From Phycisphaerales bacterium UBA7708 (lineage in GTDB: Bacteria; Planctomycetota; Phycisphaerae; Sedimentisphaerales; Anaerohalosphaeraceae): 16,655 bases of DNA. Under the pieces are notes generated by a model. That model saw nothing but the letters and a program-made list of their open reading frames with translations, had not been told where the DNA came from and did not search any database. The DNA is taken from positions 630 through 17,284 of the forward strand of contig DLFY01000148.1 in assembly GCA_002482415.1 (NCBI GenBank), given 5' to 3'. The position numbers and the translations under genes were made by a program. Positions 15,992 through 16,655 of this stretch are shown here, in pieces; positions within the stretch are counted from its first letter, which is position 1; every line of letters starts with the position of its first letter.

Positions 15992-16655
15992 ATGGAGGCA
16001 AAAATGAACCGGTGTTTCAAACCATCCGCAGGAGCAGGATTACCTGTCTTGTCAGGATGTCTGTTTGCCTGCTGTGCCATCGTCTTGGCAGCGGCAGAAG
16101 CGGATAAAACCGACCCGACCACAGGTTATTGCACCCTCGAAACGCGCATCATTGGCAAACAGCAATCCGCCGAACAATCCGCCAGCCAATATCTGGAATC
16201 GCTCGAAGACCCGCCGTCCGAAATCAAGGACCTGCCGATGGGGGCCGGCAAAGATATTCGGTATTTTTCCCTACGCATCGGCACCGAAGACCGGTTTATC
16301 ATGGTGGATGCCCGAACCGACCTCAAATCGCCGTACGTTCTGTTTGCCGACACCAACGGCGACCTGCGTTTTTCGGATGAAAAAGCCCATCTTGGCAAAT
16401 CCATTCCGGAAGGCTGGTTCGGCACAGACCGCTTCCGCTTTGGCCCGGTCACGCTCACCCGTCAGGAAGGCAGCCGAAAAATCGACGTTTCCTTTCATGT
16501 ATCCACCACCGAAGGCGACAATCTCTCGATTTATCCCTTTCAATACCTGCGGGGAGAACTGTCGCTTGCGGAAGCCACGTATGCGGTTTCGGTCATCGAC
16601 GGCAATCTCGACGGGCGGTATGACATCAGCCCCTTTACCAGCCAGATACGTCCGG
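15992..16655 (+). CDS. N-terminal part of a secreted protein with EF-hand-like loops
   Basis: The frame is open from ATG 15992 to the window edge: 221 residues, no stop, C terminus missing. AAGGAG at 15981-15986 supports this start; ATG 16004, with GGAGG just before it, is an equally good in-frame alternative. A signal peptide is present, with hydrophobic core LFACCAIVLAAAEA at 24-37 and likely cleavage before DKTD. An LSGC at 20-23 mimics a lipobox but lies ahead of the hydrophobic core, so I do not call a lipoprotein. Two acidic loops, DTNGDLRFSDE at 120-130 and DGNLDGRYD at 203-211, have the D-x-N/D-x-D spacing of calcium-binding EF-hand-like loops. Similar leaders occur on planctomycete exported proteins that continue into other domains. 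The family is not recognised. It is divergent from selA. Confidence 0.75.
   Translation, partial: MEAKMNRCFKPSAGAGLPVLSGCLFACCAIVLAAAEADKTDPTTGYCTLETRIIGKQQSAEQSASQYLESLEDPPSEIKDLPMGAGKDIRYFSLRIGTEDRFIMVDARTDLKSPYVLFADTNGDLRFSDEKAHLGKSIPEGWFGTDRFRFGPVTLTRQEGSRKIDVSFHVSTTEGDNLSIYPFQYLRGELSLAEATYAVSVIDGNLDGRYDISPFTSQIRP

Noticed and set aside
16049..16060. Lipoprotein signal (LSGC) in the last gene
   Set aside because: The Cys precedes the hydrophobic core rather than following it, so ordinary signal peptidase cleavage after AEA is more likely.
1..16655. CRISPR arrays, IS elements, phage genes or toxin-antitoxin pairs
   Set aside because: No regularly spaced repeats, transposase motifs, target-site duplications or phage proteins were seen on either strand.

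Overview
The window looks like a chromosomal segment of a moderately GC-rich bacterium, most likely a planctomycete of the Phycisphaerae/Sedimentisphaerales kind. This is an inference from three things: a secreted GLUG-repeat protein ending in two dockerin-like calcium loops, a secreted GH2 glycosidase next to selAB, and the general style of the proteins. No rRNA, marker phylogeny or database search backs it. Apart from the ends, the genes look intact. I see no IS element, CRISPR array, tRNA or integrase.

Layout. (1) 1-1003, + strand: the 3' end of a probable membrane protein with a proline-rich tail, then a VanZ-like membrane protein that appears to be internally duplicated. (2) 985-2391, - strand: a secreted GLUG-repeat, dockerin-tailed protein that converges on the VanZ gene and overlaps its end by 19 bp. 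(3) 2392-2999: about 600 bp without a gene. It starts AT-rich. From 2601 it carries a near-consensus promoter, about 290 nt with strong RNA-folding potential, and a clean intrinsic terminator 74 nt before nusA. I cannot assign this transcript to a known RNA family, and it is the most interesting unexplained element here.

(4) 3000-9972, + strand: a long operon nusA - infB - rbfA - (catalytically degenerate endonuclease III-like protein) - hisG - yebC, closed by an intrinsic terminator at 9992-10023. Transcription elongation (NusA), translation initiation (IF2) and 30S maturation (RbfA) are the classical core. The HhH-GPD-like protein, a long-form HisG and a YebC-family protein are the local additions. 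infB and hisG both appear to start at TTG.

(5) 10050-15839, - strand: selA - selB (ATGA overlap) followed after 25 bp by a secreted GH2 beta-galactosidase-like enzyme. SelA makes Sec-tRNA from Ser-tRNA and SelB delivers it to UGA codons, so the organism very probably makes selenoproteins. No selC tRNA or selenoprotein is recognisable in the window. (6) 15840-16655: a divergent promoter region whose two promoters are flanked by a 10-bp inverted repeat, then the start of a secreted protein with EF-hand-like loops that runs off the window.
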